Source: Ptychodera flava
Taxonomy: Eukaryota; Hemichordata; Enteropneusta; Ptychoderidae
Reading direction: 5' to 3'
NCBI RefSeq assembly: GCF_041260155.1
Contig: NC_091940.1
Span: 29,994,875 to 30,058,874, forward strand
Length of the DNA stretch: 64,000 nucleotides
Shown here: piece after piece, positions 11,501-24,077 of the stretch
Layout: each line of letters opens with the position of its first letter
How positions within the stretch are numbered: the stretch's first letter is position 1
Notes under the pieces: model-generated
The model's input: the letters and a program-made list of their open reading frames with translations, nothing else
Databases searched by the model: none
What the model was told of the DNA's origin: nothing
Translations under genes and position numbers: made by a program

Positions 11501-12653
11501 GTAAGTAAAAGGAAAACGTGCAACAACTTCATGTTGATATCATGTACATTTAATGTAAATCATCCCTGTTTCCTTCTTTTATCGTTACTCTATGAACAAA
11601 TATTCTTTTTAGTGCGATCTACTGTTACTTGAGCATTAGCAAAACATTTCTCTGTTGCGATATCTTACTACGCTACACATAATGATAGACGGAGTGTGAC
11701 CCGTGTAGGGTATGATTTGTTAGCTCTTTTCAAAAAATAATAGACACCATGTCCGGTTTAAATACCAGAAGCTAGTATATTGCTCTTTCTCGGTATTTGT
11801 GTTTTGTATTTTGACGTCCGTCTAATATGTTTGTCAAATTTGATAATTATGTACATACATTGTACTATATAACCATGACTGCACAATTTCGGATTCCGAA
11901 CCAAAACATGTATGTTGACTCGTTTATCTACACGTAATGAACGTAACTGGGTAATTATTTCAACTAAAATAGAGAATTTAGCTGTTCTCTAACTACCATG
12001 CATTAAGTTTCTAAATCAGGCAGAGTAGCATTTATTTACACACTCATGTGGAACATGAAACACAGTCAGTTGCTGAATTAAGTGTATTTCTTCAGGTAAA
12101 CGTCGCAGACAAAACGCAAGAAATGATTAGTAATTTTCACAGAATTACCACGACAGAATTTTCAGTGAATTTACAATAACAAATCAAACTTTACAATTCC
12201 GTAGTTTCAAAGCATGTTATCAAAATTTACTTTCAATAATAGTCGCCATTTATCGACCTCACATAGGAAATGTATTTGTAATACAAGCCAAATACCAGAT
12301 TTATTGTATCTTTCAGAGGCAAGGTCTCATTTTAGTCATACATTCTAATGGTATAAACTACATATCTTACAATCTGGGAACACGTTTAACAAATTTCCTA
12401 CAACTGCCATCCTCCTTTTAAATCAGGCATATTCAAGTAATGCAGCTAAAGGCTATTGACTTTGTAATTATTATTGCTAATCGCTGCTGCAGTTTGAAGG
12501 TAGCCGACCACTGCAAACTTACGTTGTATTTGCGATCAGGAAAATAAAGCCAAGGGTTTTAAGAAAGATTATTGGCAATCCCTTCATTTTTTGCTCAACC
12601 GGATAATGTTTTTTCATTTGTAGATTTTGAAAGCATTAAGAGCGAGGGCAACA

Positions 12654-15600
12654 ATGAAATTCACATTACTCGTCAGTTTTCTTGTTCTGTGCATGGTCGC
12701 GGCTGGCCATAGAGGTAGACATCGTTACCATTACAGGGGTCGTAAACGGGTACGTCAAAATATTTCTCAATGCACAAAAAGACTTCGTTGTTCCTTTTAG
12801 GTACTTATACATGAATATGCATGCGATGTGAGAGTACAGGGCACTGTGTTACTTCATATATATTATGAGTCAATCGTTGGATGACGTTATAGAAGTCCCT
12901 CAGTCCTCGTCAAAGAAAGAAAGATACCTTTTGTTGCCATTTTGGAAGTCCCTTTACAGCTGGCGATGAATACTAGTATCTTTAAATTTACTAGCATCCA
13001 GTATTGTTAGGGTCACTTTCAAGACAACTATTTAGACAATGGTCTTTTAATTACTAAATTAATATGCTGATTATTCAGTCTCATGATGTGATTCTCGAAC
13101 ATTTTACTTCATAGTTTTAATGGGAGGTCACATATTTTTTAAATGCATTCCATATTGGTATAAATACTAGTGTTATGTGCTTCTCGTACACACGCTAAAC
13201 ACATTACAGAAACGTTTAGTGTTGTCCTGTGTTGTATATTGTTTTTGGTTGCAAAAATGTAAACAAAGAAATGGTACGGAATCGGTCGATTGGTTTTGCG
13301 ACTCTGACTGTATTTCTGTATGCAGCATTATTCTCATCATAATTTTGTTTCGTTCGTACAACAGCTGTGCACAAGGGCCGACGTGCAAGCGTGTGAATTG
13401 TTGTTAACGAATTTCACTAGAAACCCGGATAACTGGTCTGAAGTGAACAGAAGCATTCTCTACTGCGAGTTTGTCCAGGTACCATTCTGTCTCTTCCAGT
13501 ATTATGCCTTCGTTGTTGTAGCGGGGTATCATACTTTTTTGAGTGAAAAAATAGTTAAAAGGGTCGTCATCTTTTCAAGTGATGATATGAACATTTATTA
13601 CAACAATGTTTGATGATTATTTTGCATTACCAGCAGGTTATATATCGTCAGTTGGTCCGGGAAGGTAATAATTGATTGGTCCAATAGGTCGATTCCTAAA
13701 ACCATATTTTCAGCATTACATGCATTATTCAGCATTATTCATGCATTTACAGTTTGCGCGAACAGAACCCTATTTTGTTTCTACGTTTTGTATGTTGTGA
13801 CATCAAGTAGCTTTCTTTGCATTGCCTCCTATATTTACTTTAAAAGGTATTCTTAAAGTTCATAAAACGTTACTCTAAATGAAGCTTACTAGTTCATTCA
13901 TTCCAACTTTTCCCCATACAGAAACGGGCCTGTTGTATAACACATCCACTAATTTTACTGTTCGCGATGTTTTTCCAAAAATGTTAGATAAGTCCAACGT
14001 TTTTTACATCTTTTCCGAAATATGTTCCTAGTCTGTCAAAGTGGCTGTTCTAATTATAATTAACCATTTGTATGACCCCTGGACCTATGTACTGGTCAGG
14101 TGTTAATGTTAGGCTTCCTGCTGCCAAGTTCTAAACTACAAAAAGGCAGTTACACTGACAGACTTTCGTTTGACACGTAATGGCAAACTAACTGCCTATA
14201 ACGCCTCTGAGCTGAGCAAAATTTACACAACAAAATGCACTGACTTCCTGTCGTTGGTTCCGTTTGTATGTCCAATGGTAGCAACAATATGCTGGCTCGG
14301 TCGCCCAGATGAGAGTCTTGGATATCTTTATGATTCAAAAGTTTTATGAGCAGTTTCTTGCGTTCTTTTCCAGTCGTATTGCAGGATGGAAAAAAATCAA
14401 AATGTCGGTGAAAGGATGACTCGGTTTCAGTAGCGTCGAACTTGATCATCATAACTTTTGCTGACATGCTGTTTACCTCGTGGCTTGTAATGCGGGCTCA
14501 CGATGCAATTTAATTTGCAAGAAGGAAGGTCCGTTTTATCAATAGTTAAAAATGTTTTCAAGTTTATTGAAAAAATGTTGCCAGCTAAAAGGTTTTGATT
14601 TTTTGGGTGTCATTAGTAAGATGGCAGAGAGGTAAACTAATGAATATTAATAAATGTAGCCAGTTGTGACTCTTTGGTCTGATATTCACACCATCTGGTC
14701 GATTCCTGATCTGTGTTGGGAAAAGCTGTCGTATTGACTTAACACAGGCAATGTGTCGTTTTCCTTGACCAACGACGATGTCTTTGTGTGTCTAAACTAC
14801 ACAATAAGGAACTTCAAGGGTTTTGTGGCAACAAATGAGAGCCTCAGATGCGGCTCGCCTGTGCATAGGCTTGCGCGAAGCATTCGATAATCATGAAAGT
14901 GGTATTGACAGTAGTCGAAAAAGTTAGCACCTAAGTAAGTTACTGATGACTTTGACGTCTCACCTGACTTTTCAGATGCGTTATGACTGCTTGCAAAACT
15001 TGCGCTGTGACCATACAAGAAATATAAAAGGCATGGAATTAAGCGTTAACGAATGGTTAAGTAGTATTGAACCAGGACTTACGAAAATTTGGGGTTACGG
15101 TTTGTGCGATGGGACGGAAAGTAAGTATTTTTCTCATGTGACAAAAAAAAATACTTTGACTCTCTCTATTACAGCCAAACATTGAAAGGACAAGCAATAG
15201 TAAAAAGCAATCGGTACGGTGAATACTCTAAGCTACTTGACATTGTTACGTCGGATAGATTGTAAAACACATGTGATAGAAGTGCCAATTCTTGATAGAC
15301 ACCTTCCCGCATCCAAAAGCAATGATAGGCCAAGACATGAATTAAGTAATTCTTTCATTACTTAAGAAACAGGTACAAGCTAAAGCATTCGTCAATCCTA
15401 GCATAACATGTTAAGGGTAGTTTAAAGCTGCGTGAATTAACATCGAAAATGGTAGGATACTTGAAAATAGTGATTTGCACGACACAACATGGCGATTGGC
15501 AATCGTGATCCCTTTTAGCCCGTGATCACGACAGGGCTGAAATCATGAAATCACTCATATAGAGTATTCAAACGATCTTCCACGATATGTAAGCAGGCAA

Positions 15601-16307
15601 CCTTTATGCAATTTGTGAAATTTCATTTGATGATAGTTTTGGCACCATGCCAATCGAACATAAACCGCTTGTTTCAACAACTTACGAAAGAAATTGAAAC
15701 GAAGTATCCTATTACAAATTCTGACCTAGTGTTATCGGATTGTGGATTAGTATGATTGCGATTATTTTAATGACTACCAAAGAAATACTTGAACCTGAAC
15801 ACATAAAATTGCTGATGCCTTATCTGTACAGCTGGCACTCGCCAAAAGGATATCGACATGGCCGGACCCTACAGATATCGCACTGAGAAAAGCATAGACT
15901 ATGTCTTTTCTTATCACAAGCCCCACATGTTGCGGTTTTATTTTGTTCACAGGCATTAACCACCCAATTTTCCTTCTGAACCCACTCTAGGTACAATAGA
16001 AGTCGACTTCGACAACCTTTGTGACGAATACTACGTATTTTTGAACTGCTCTGAGCATCTGTCCGATTATTTGAAAAGTCGCTTTGCTTTGACATGTGTT
16101 GCCATGCTGAAAGCGATTCCCTGTTTTGTGACGGGGAGAGAGCGATGTGGCATACCGCAGGATATCAGTGAACAGCCTGTCAACCCATATGCCAACATTG
16201 CAGAAAATGGCGACTGTGTGTTATACTACGAGGAGAGGGACCCGATCTTCAAAAAACAAGAGCGCTATAGAATCGAAAACGACCTGAATTATTTTACTTA
16301 TTTCTAA
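12654..16307 (+). CDS. Gene copy 1: secreted 12-cysteine protein of unknown function
   Basis: Coding exons are 12,654-12,749, 13,365-13,478, 14,976-15,120 and 15,991-16,307 (672 nt, 223 aa). A noncoding exon (to 11,500) joins at 12,624. Donors are GTACGT, GTACCA and GTAAGT; acceptors are AACAG, TTCAG and TCTAG; phases are 0, 0, 1. Residues 1-18 (MKFTLLVSFLVLCMVAAG) form a clear signal peptide, followed by a His/Arg/Tyr-rich basic stretch ending RGRKR, a possible processing site. The rest has 12 cysteines in two similar six-Cys halves (C-x7-C-x23-C-x8-C-x5-C-x32-C, then C-x8-C-x15-C-x8-C-x7-C-x22-C). There are four N-glycosylation sequons (NFT, NWS, NRS, NCS) and an acidic, Tyr/Phe-rich tail. 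It is probably extracellular and disulfide-bonded. I do not recognise the family. All exons are intact. Confidence 0.88.
14162..14314 (+). pseudogene. Exon-like relic in the intron before the third coding exon
   Basis: Between an AG (14,160-14,161) and a GT (14,315), 153 nt stay open in one frame and encode three cysteines and an NAS sequon (YNASELSKIYTTKC). Both edges are phase 1, but the surrounding intron is phase 0, so it cannot be spliced in frame here. It is intact in copies 1 and 2 and has lost 2 nt in copy 3 (46,478-46,628). It is probably a relic exon of an ancestral or alternative transcript. Confidence 0.4.
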
Positions 16308-16614
16308 TACCCTAAATTATTACGGGTAGTATATCAAGGTTAGAAAACAGATACAGTCCTGACAGGCTTTCTTATAGTGGAACACTGACAGATATAGCTG
16401 CCACATTTTAGTGGAATATATCATTATCAATGGAAACTTTTTCGAATAGTATCTTATTTTATTCAATGTTTACTTATATAATGTTAGTGAAGTATATTAA
16501 GAAAATTAGTTCTTGTAATGCCACTGTGACATGCATGCTCAGTAGCAGAGGGTAAAATGGTCTTGGTTAATTAATTACGACGATAAGAAAGTTAGAATTT
16601 GATAAGCTAGGGTC

Positions 16615-16620
16615 AATAAA
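16615..16620 (+). terminator. Poly(A) signal of gene copy 1
   Basis: AATAAA in the context GGTCAATAAATAA, about 310 bp past the stop codon. It is conserved at 36,877-36,882 and 48,930-48,935. Confidence 0.7.
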
Positions 16621-17517
16621 TAAAACATTATGCTCATATCTCAGAAAGATTGTGAAACAGTGAAGATGTTTTCCCTAACGATGTATTTCATTTGTTCTCA
16701 CTGACCGAGTTGAAGCCCATGTTGCGCTCATGAAATTTGAGTCGTTGATCTTTTTGACATATGCCTTCAGTCTGACATATTACTGTGATATTGACACGCA
16801 AATATGTAATGTAACTCGTAATTGCCTTACTCGTAGTACAATAATAAATGAACTCTACTGTTGAAGAGGAAGGAAATGATCTTTCACGTATCTTTGTCGA
16901 TATTTCCCTCGCTTTTGAACGCACAATCGTTTCCGACATGTAACTTTTACTAATTCCCCATCTTCTTTCGAAATCGCAAATACGCATTCTGAATATTTTT
17001 TTTAACTCTAGATACTATAATTGATTATTCACATCAGTACTTTCATGTTCTGAGTACATGTAACAAGTGGTAATGTGCGAGTTCAACGAAATGGAACCTG
17101 ATATCACAAGACATAAAAATATGAGTTGCTCAGGCCGATATACAAACTTAAAGACAACGCTTTGTCATGGTACGCTTTGTTCGAATGTCTAATTAACTGA
17201 TGATAAGAAAGATGAAGTATGTTTTACTCGATTAACTTAAATTACGTTCCGAGATGGATCCCGATAAGGCGCTCTTAGGCGAACGTTATGTCAGAAATGG
17301 TACTCACAAAGCCATAATATAAACACATACTTTAACACAAACCTACGCCTTAAGAAAGAAATCTTACTGTAACTATTTCTAATGATTTTCTTAAGTATAA
17401 TATCACTGCTTTTTTAAGAATATATTAGTGAATAAGGGAGCCTGGAGCTGTTTAATTCTATGGCTGTTTACGAAATGAACAAGGAAGTGAAGTTAGAGGA
17501 GATGTTGTAAACAAATA

Positions 17518-17737
<220 letters not shown>

Positions 17738-18289
17738 AAGGTTTTCATTAAACTGCCATGCCATGCAGATTACAAGCACTGCATAAAAATTAGTGTTTGT
17801 CTTTGTGAGATATTTCACCGATAAAAGTGTCTCGCCAATCAACTTTACAATATACAAAAAAACTGTGAAAGTATGCATGCTCTTTTGAAAATTTGAATAT
17901 CGATGTAGGTGATGAATGTCACCTTATCCTATCAAGTCAAGTAAGCCATGTTGGATCTAACGCTGAGTGCTTCAATATTGTTGCTGATGTGATTGTATTT
18001 TCCAAATGAACAGAGGACTGATACATCTTATTGTTAGACGGGGCTCATATATTTTTAGCTTAACCGTTGGGGAGGATAATAATTGTTGAGCAGTTCATGA
18101 GGGGAGGGTCATTTATTTCTGGCCAAAATCTTCCCCATCTTCCGGTCCATAACCTTAAAAAATGCATCTCTTCCAGAACAAACAAATAACCTATAATAAA
18201 TTTAGATAAATAGTTCTCAATTAAGATCTTTTCTGAATAAGAGCTTTAACTTTTGAATATTCTTATCTGAATAACACGTTCATCTTTTG

Positions 18290-18900
18290 CATTACCAATA
18301 AGCTGATTCTGGCATAAGGGATGACAAACTTTAAGCTCCTCAACTTCTTTTACAAAATGTGGGCCAAAGTGTTAATGTAGGGCAAAGATCTTTCTAGAGA
18401 TAAAACAAGATATAAGTGAGCTTTAATCTTAAGTACGTGAGATGAAAAAGGGGATATCAAAATCGCAGGTATTAATGCTCCTTAAACAAAAGTGGGCCGG
18501 GGGTTGGGATAGCGGTTGAACATTTCAGCTTTTCAATCATTTTGGTAGCCCACGTCCTATACTATCTTAAATAGTCGAGCTAGTATCTCTTACACAGACA
18601 CTGCTACTTCACAATCAGGAGATATTTCATTCATCAAGGTACCTTGGTGTTATATGACAAAGATTCAGACGTCGGAAAATCACTTGAATCCGTTAAATAC
18701 CGTGGTAGATACATATGCGTATTCTTTGATAAGAAGCAGTTCGAAACTGTTAATGAGTATGGTGATCTAATAAGAATGGCTAAGAACACTGGTCGTCAGG
18801 AAACAAGCACAGGCGTTACACGTCAAACAGAATTTAGTTGGTAACCTTTCTGCTGGCACAAGAGAAAGATAAATCACACTTTGGCAGTTATAGTATCTCC
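18290..18900 (+). repeat. Shared unit tail in U1, containing a decaying ORF
   Basis: Homologous to about 38,120-38,740 in U2, and in part to about 49,660-49,880 in U3. An open frame at 18,644-18,844 (66 codons, preceded by CATCAAG) is matched at 38,474-38,674 with many replacement changes, and broken by a stop codon in U3. That pattern fits neutral drift of an old exon or spacer. I recognise no domain. Confidence 0.6.
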
Positions 18901-19119
18901 GGAAAGAATGCTTGGGACTTCGATGAAAAGGGCAAAGATTCTATCATTATGAGACCAAAACCCTATTCAGGAGCTTTAGCTTGCAACTGCATGCAGTGAT
19001 AAAGTCAGAAACTCAGATTTCTGACAATACATATATATGGTATGGGAGTTTCCCGGCCAACTTCAAAGCTTAATATAGGTTTAAGGAGCTACGTAAAGAG
19101 TGCTGCACCACCTAAACAA

Positions 19120-20130
19120 TGCGAAAATGGCTGTAAACATCTATGTAGTTTAAATTGCATTTTGACTTTCAAAACATCATTGCTCATGCATTTCAAGATT
19201 GCATAACAGCTTCAGGTGTATATACCTAGATACTTCGATTGCGTTGTGCAGTTTCCACATTATTAAAAATGTAATTTTTTCAACAGGGCGTGGCCTTGGC
19301 AACGACCCTTATTCGGCGTGACCATGACCTTAGATGACCTATATTGTGACCGCAATCATCTAGCAAGCTTCAAGTATATATACATGGAAACTTACTTTGT
19401 GTTTTTACATTGTTTAGTTAAAATAGATATATTGTTTTCTGAAATTTCAGTTCTTTTACAATGCCAATGCCATTGCAACTGGGCACTGCAATCAAACAGA
19501 TTATGATAACTGAATAACCGAGCTAAATGAAAAAAAGAACACAGTGACAGAAAGTGCCTAAGGGGCATGCGAGGCTTTGGGGGCCCATGCACTAACACTG
19601 CACTACATATAAAATGCCAAAGGGCTTAAAATATCAATTTATGTAGTTTAACGTGCGCTTCTACTGTAAAAATTATTGCTCAAGCATTGCAGGATGGCTT
19701 AGCACTTCAAATGTATATACCTAGATAGTTAGACTGTGTTTTTGTGCAGTTTTGTTCCAGAGATATGACTTTTCCTCCTTTTTCCTAAAAAAGATTTTTT
19801 AACAGGGCGTGGCCTTGTCAACGACCCAAATTAGGCATGACCACGACGTTAGATGACCTATATTGTGATCACAATCAACTGGCCAGCTTCCAATACATTC
19901 ATCTAGACACTTACATTGTGTATTTATGTTGTTTAGCTACGAATGTATGGCGTTTTTGAAATCTTTTTTTTGCTGCTGCATTGCGATGACAAGAGGGCTG
20001 ACGTTCATACCTACCACCAGATTAATGGTAAAACAGCAGATATCCCAGCTAACTGACTGAAAAACATAGTGGCAAAGAGTGCCTAAAGGGGTGGGGGATT
20101 GTAGTGGCCCATAGACTATAGAGAAAACTT
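19120..20130 (+). repeat. Diverged tandem duplication of a ~500-bp block
   Basis: The block starting near 19,130 (TATGTAGTTTAAATTGC, then AACAGGGCGTGGCCTTGGCAACG at 19,283) recurs from about 19,632 (AACAGGGCGTGGCCTTGTCAACG at 19,800). Matches continue through TAGATGACCTATATTGTGA. A partial third copy lies near 50,100-50,210. No gene is visible in it. Confidence 0.75.
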
Positions 20131-20540
20131 GAAGACAAGGGACTTGATCCCCGGGATCAAATTTGTTTTAGTTTATAAGATGATTATGGAGTAACATAGC
20201 TCTTTGTTTTCCATTGAAATTGTAATCTAACAAGTAGATTTCCCTGCGAGACAATCTGAGGCCGGCACAGGCCTTTTAAGTTTAGTCCTTTTTCAAATTC
20301 AAAAGATATATGACTGACAAAAACGCAAATTCTTAAGTTTTCAACCAACCCCATTTCAACAACTTTGCATTTACCACCTTGCGAAAATCAGAGGTTTGGG
20401 TGCGGCGACAGAAAGCGAGCATTACAGTTTTGGCGCAATAGCTGTTTGAAATCTGTTAATTTAAACCACAGTCCCTCCACGAGGCCTTGTACCACAAAAC
20501 TGTACTTGTTCAGCAAAATTAGTCTTCGCTGAAGAAAGAT

Positions 20541-20766
20541 TATGGAAGGGACCATCTTCGGACGGATATGGCCCCACATTGTCCACTCACAGTAACACAG
20601 TAGTACACAGCAACACAAAATCTGACAGTGGACAGTTTACTATAAGTGATTCATCGTTTATGCAAGGACACTCAGTATAAACGAAAGTAATGTGAATACG
20701 CACAGCCTGGTTTAAGCATGGGTGAGTGGACAATGCTATACCCATGGGAAGATGGTCCCTTCCATA
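20541..20766. mobile_element. MITE-like foldback element, about 226 bp
   Basis: The ends TATGGAAGGGACCATCTTC and GAAGATGGTCCCTTCCATA are perfect complements. A second inner pair (CATTGTCCACTCAC / GTGAGTGGACAATG) extends the arms to about 50 bp. No coding capacity, and no clear target duplication was found. The DNA between 20,130 and 20,540 shows nothing recognisable. Confidence 0.75.
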
Positions 20767-20999
20767 TCACTTTTTGCAAGCTCCAAGCTTGGCGCTTTTT
20801 CCCATGATTCGAATTACATAGGCAACTTCCTGTACTATTTCTGTCGGTTTTTGTAAAAAATCGCGCGAGTTATAAATGGCGAAAATAGCTTTTCCGGGGT
20901 AAGTGACCACAAAGCTAGCACATATGTAAAAATCATCCTTGGTGAACTTCCCCTTTAATGTCTTCACACAGTATTATAGCACCAAAAGATCAACATCTT

Positions 21000-21480
21000 T
21001 ACCAAATATCATCAAATTTGATGCATTTCTGGAGATAGCCCTCAAAATATAAGAAATTGATTCTTATAACACTGCTAAGCGTCTTTGTACACTATTATGA
21101 GACTATGTTCTAAAGATCTGTATCATGTTTCATCAAATTTGCTGCAGTATTTCTGGACATATTACTCTAATTAGAAAAATTCATGAAATATGCAAATTAG
21201 CAAGTAATTGATGTATGACTGACGTATCTCATTTTGTGCCAGCAGAGCTCTATGTGACGAACATCTTCAAAATGACATTAAACTGGTCACATAATAATTT
21301 TCATTAAAGGTAATACATTACCAGGTCCATGGGACATTTGAGATATACAAATTTACAAAACGTTTCATCAAATTTAGTGCAGTCGCTCTAGGCATCTCTG
21401 AGATATCTGAACGCACGCACGCACAGACGTACGCAAGGATACAAAACCTATAAGTCTCCCGGACGATGTCTGTGGGGGCT
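21000..21480. repeat. Dispersed-repeat-like DNA with internal CATCAAATTT periodicity
   Basis: The phrase TCATCAAATTTGATGCATTT and variants recur near 21,008, 21,130 and 21,364, spacings close to 1x and 2x 118 bp. A short ACGC-rich run at 21,413-21,437 follows. It resembles degenerate high-copy repeats of invertebrate genomes. No gene is seen from 20,767 to 21,540. Confidence 0.5.
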
Positions 21481-23193
21481 AACTAACAAATATATTTACC
21501 TGTTGTAAAAATAAAAGGAAATAACTACATGACACGCTATTATCTCTGGTAGTGCCGTGGTCAATGCGTTCAATTCGCCCGCCGAGGTCTCAACTCAGGA
21601 GAGACTACAGCAGTATCAAAAGCAACACATATACTTAAGCTTATTCATTTACAAAAACACCGTGACAGGCAGACAGGACAAGTCGACTTCTCAGAAGGAA
21701 TCGAGCCCGATATCCTATGATTTTTGCCGATACCTTTTCAATCAGACAGATAAAGAAACGAAGGCTGGCGTGAAAAACGTGAATAAAGGAAAGTTCAATT
21801 TCATAGAATAATAGGTCCGTGTATTTTGTAGTAAAAGAATAAACCTCTCATCAAATGACGTCAATGTTCTAAATTTCAAAGCTTGCCCTATTTTGAGCGA
21901 TTAGATGGACGACAATGTGTAAATGGGAAGTCTGCTGAAGCAAAATAAACGACGCAACTGTACTTCCATGCACTGATTTACCAAACCCACGTTTACTGAC
22001 AGCGTTAAGTTGCCATCCCCTCAGGCTCATTTGTTGCTGACTGCCGGTAAAATTGACCGCCGCGGCTTCTTACTCAGTTAGGCCTCAGTTTTTCATTGCT
22101 GTTTCATTTTTCTGCGATGAACAAGCACAAATGGAAACCACACATCCTCTAATTGAGCTACGACGAGTACTGTATTGTTTCCCCGACGTGTGAAACATAC
22201 CTTTCCATGGCCTTTCCATGCACGAATAATAGGTAATCGATCATTACCGCATAATGCCGAAGATCCACCGACTTACATTTCGAGCATGGCTGCGTGATCA
22301 ACCGGCGCGCACAAGGTAAACCTTCACGTGGACGACGTCCCAGGCCTTTCTTCATGAAAGTGTTATAACCTCTGCAAATAAGATGACCCAGCCCTATCCA
22401 AAATACAATTACTCAGTATATACACTGTAAAAATAGCGGAGGCTAGACGCGTCTTTACGCGTTCAAAATGTACATGTCGGTGTTCAAATTTGAACGGCTA
22501 GTGTTCATATTGTTAACACCAGTGTTCATAATATTAACAATGATGTTCTAAACCTGAACACTATGTGTTAACAACCATCTCCTTCAAGTGTTCAAAAACT
22601 GAGCATCACAGAAATTTTACAATACTGTAAAACAATTAACAATCTTTTGTGTTTTTTACTTTACAATGGCTATATTAAATTTACTATTGCTTCACTGTCC
22701 AGTAAACGTACACGGATTTTGGTGTAACGAATTTCACACTAAGTGAAAAATATTTCCGGCCTACAATTGCTGAAAGCATATTTTTTCTAAAAAAGGAAGT
22801 ATACAAAATAATTTAACTCGTTTATTACGGGTTGAAAGTTCAAAAATTAGAAAAAAAAATATCTGAAAACCACAATGAACGTTTTAATTTTAACATCGGC
22901 GTGCAAGAGGCGTTCTACTTCTAAACACTTGGTGTTCAAGTTTGGTGCCTTTTCCTATCCCATGATGCATCAAAACGGAAGTTGCGACATTTTTCTTGTA
23001 AGCGCACCCTGAAGTCGTGATTGTGCGGAAGCAAGACCAGAAAGGGTAAGTTTCCTCTCAAAAATAGTAAAAGGTATTAGATTTTTGAAGCATCTATAGT
23101 ATCGTCCTTTGAAATTAATTGTATTGTACCTTGAAATAGCTTAACTACGTGAGGAAACCTTTTTTTTCTTTCATGGCTGCTATACCAACAATT

Positions 23194-23340
23194 AGCTGTG
23201 ACTACGCAGTGGTACTTTTGGCCATAGCCTATCGATCGATCTCACTCGGGTCAAGGGTCATCAAAACACATCTGTAGCGATAACCCTTGACCTGAGCGCT
23301 ATCGATACGCCTTGCATAGTACTGCTGCGTAATCACAGCT
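23194..23340. mobile_element. Nested hairpin MITE, AGCTGTGAT-terminus family
   Basis: Inverted repeat of 147 bp with ends AGCTGTGACTACGCAGTGGTA and TACTGCTGCGTAATCACAGCT. Inner blocks CGATCTCACTCGGGTCAAGG and CCTTGACCTGAGCGCTATCG are also complementary. It shares terminal and subterminal sequence with the hairpin inside the Mutator-like element at 7,755-7,891, so the two belong to one family. Confidence 0.75.
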
Positions 23341-23600
23341 GATACATGTCTTTTAGCAAACACAATCGCATGTAAAACATCAGTTAAACATCGTAGAGTA
23401 TACAAGGTATTGTTTCAGCATAAGAGAGTTTGGCTTTTTTATTTTAATCAGTTGATGACAAGAAGCAGCAAATATTTTGTAACAGTATTGAAGAGAGGCA
23501 CTGTATATGAAAATTTCCCCTTTTCCTTAACCTAATCAGCTCCTTGTCTTTCATTTAAAGTTTCATCTCGCCATATTACCTATTGTTGCATTTTTTCAGG

Positions 23601-23728
23601 ATGTAAAAAGTTGGATTTAACTGAAAATCGAAGAGTTGTTAAAGAAGCTGGTGGTACAGATAACGAAGAAGATGAATGTACAGGTAGCTGTCTGGAAACA
23701 AGCTTGAGAACCTCAGTTCATCTCTAAT
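23601..23728 (+). other. Exon-like block inside the CACTA-like element
   Basis: After an acceptor-like TTTTTTCAG, about 42 codons stay open to TAA near 23,726. The frame starts CKKLDLTENRRVV and becomes acidic (NEEDEC). A donor-like AAAGG|GTAAGT at about 23,043-23,051 could mark an upstream exon. It may be a captured host exon or the remnant of the element's own gene. The evidence is thin. Confidence 0.3.
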
Positions 23729-23803
23729 GTAGATTTAAACTTCCAAGGGTCAGTAACTGAATTTTGATAAATTTCTGTATTTTTGTTCTGAATTAATCAA
23801 AGC

Positions 23804-24077
23804 TTTGGTAGCATGCTATGATCAACTAAATGTTGTCGGAGAATAAGCTTTCACAGACGTGTAGTCTCCCTTATTTAAATTAAAGCTGAAAGCGACAGAC
23901 CATCCAGAGTAAAAATGTCCGCTCTGAATAACTGATATTTCTGAAATTTTCACTCTGAATTTTCTGTCACTTTCTGCTTCAATTATTCATCCCCCCCTTG
24001 CATCTGATGAAGGAGACTTCACGTCTTTGAAAGCTTATGCCCTTGTAACATTTAGTTGATCATAGCGTGCTACCAAA
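23804..24077. mobile_element. Nested foldback MITE, 274 bp
   Basis: The ends TTTGGTAGCATGCTATGATC and GATCATAGCGTGCTACCAAA are complementary with one mismatch. The arms continue inward through AACTAAATGTT, a GACGTG-containing block and GCTGAAAGCGACAGA-like blocks toward the centre. It is non-coding. Confidence 0.8.

Noticed and set aside
18644..18844. 66-codon ORF kept in U1 and U2
   Set aside because: Replacement changes between copies are as common as silent ones and the U3 copy has a stop, so it is probably drifting DNA; kept only as part of the unit tail.
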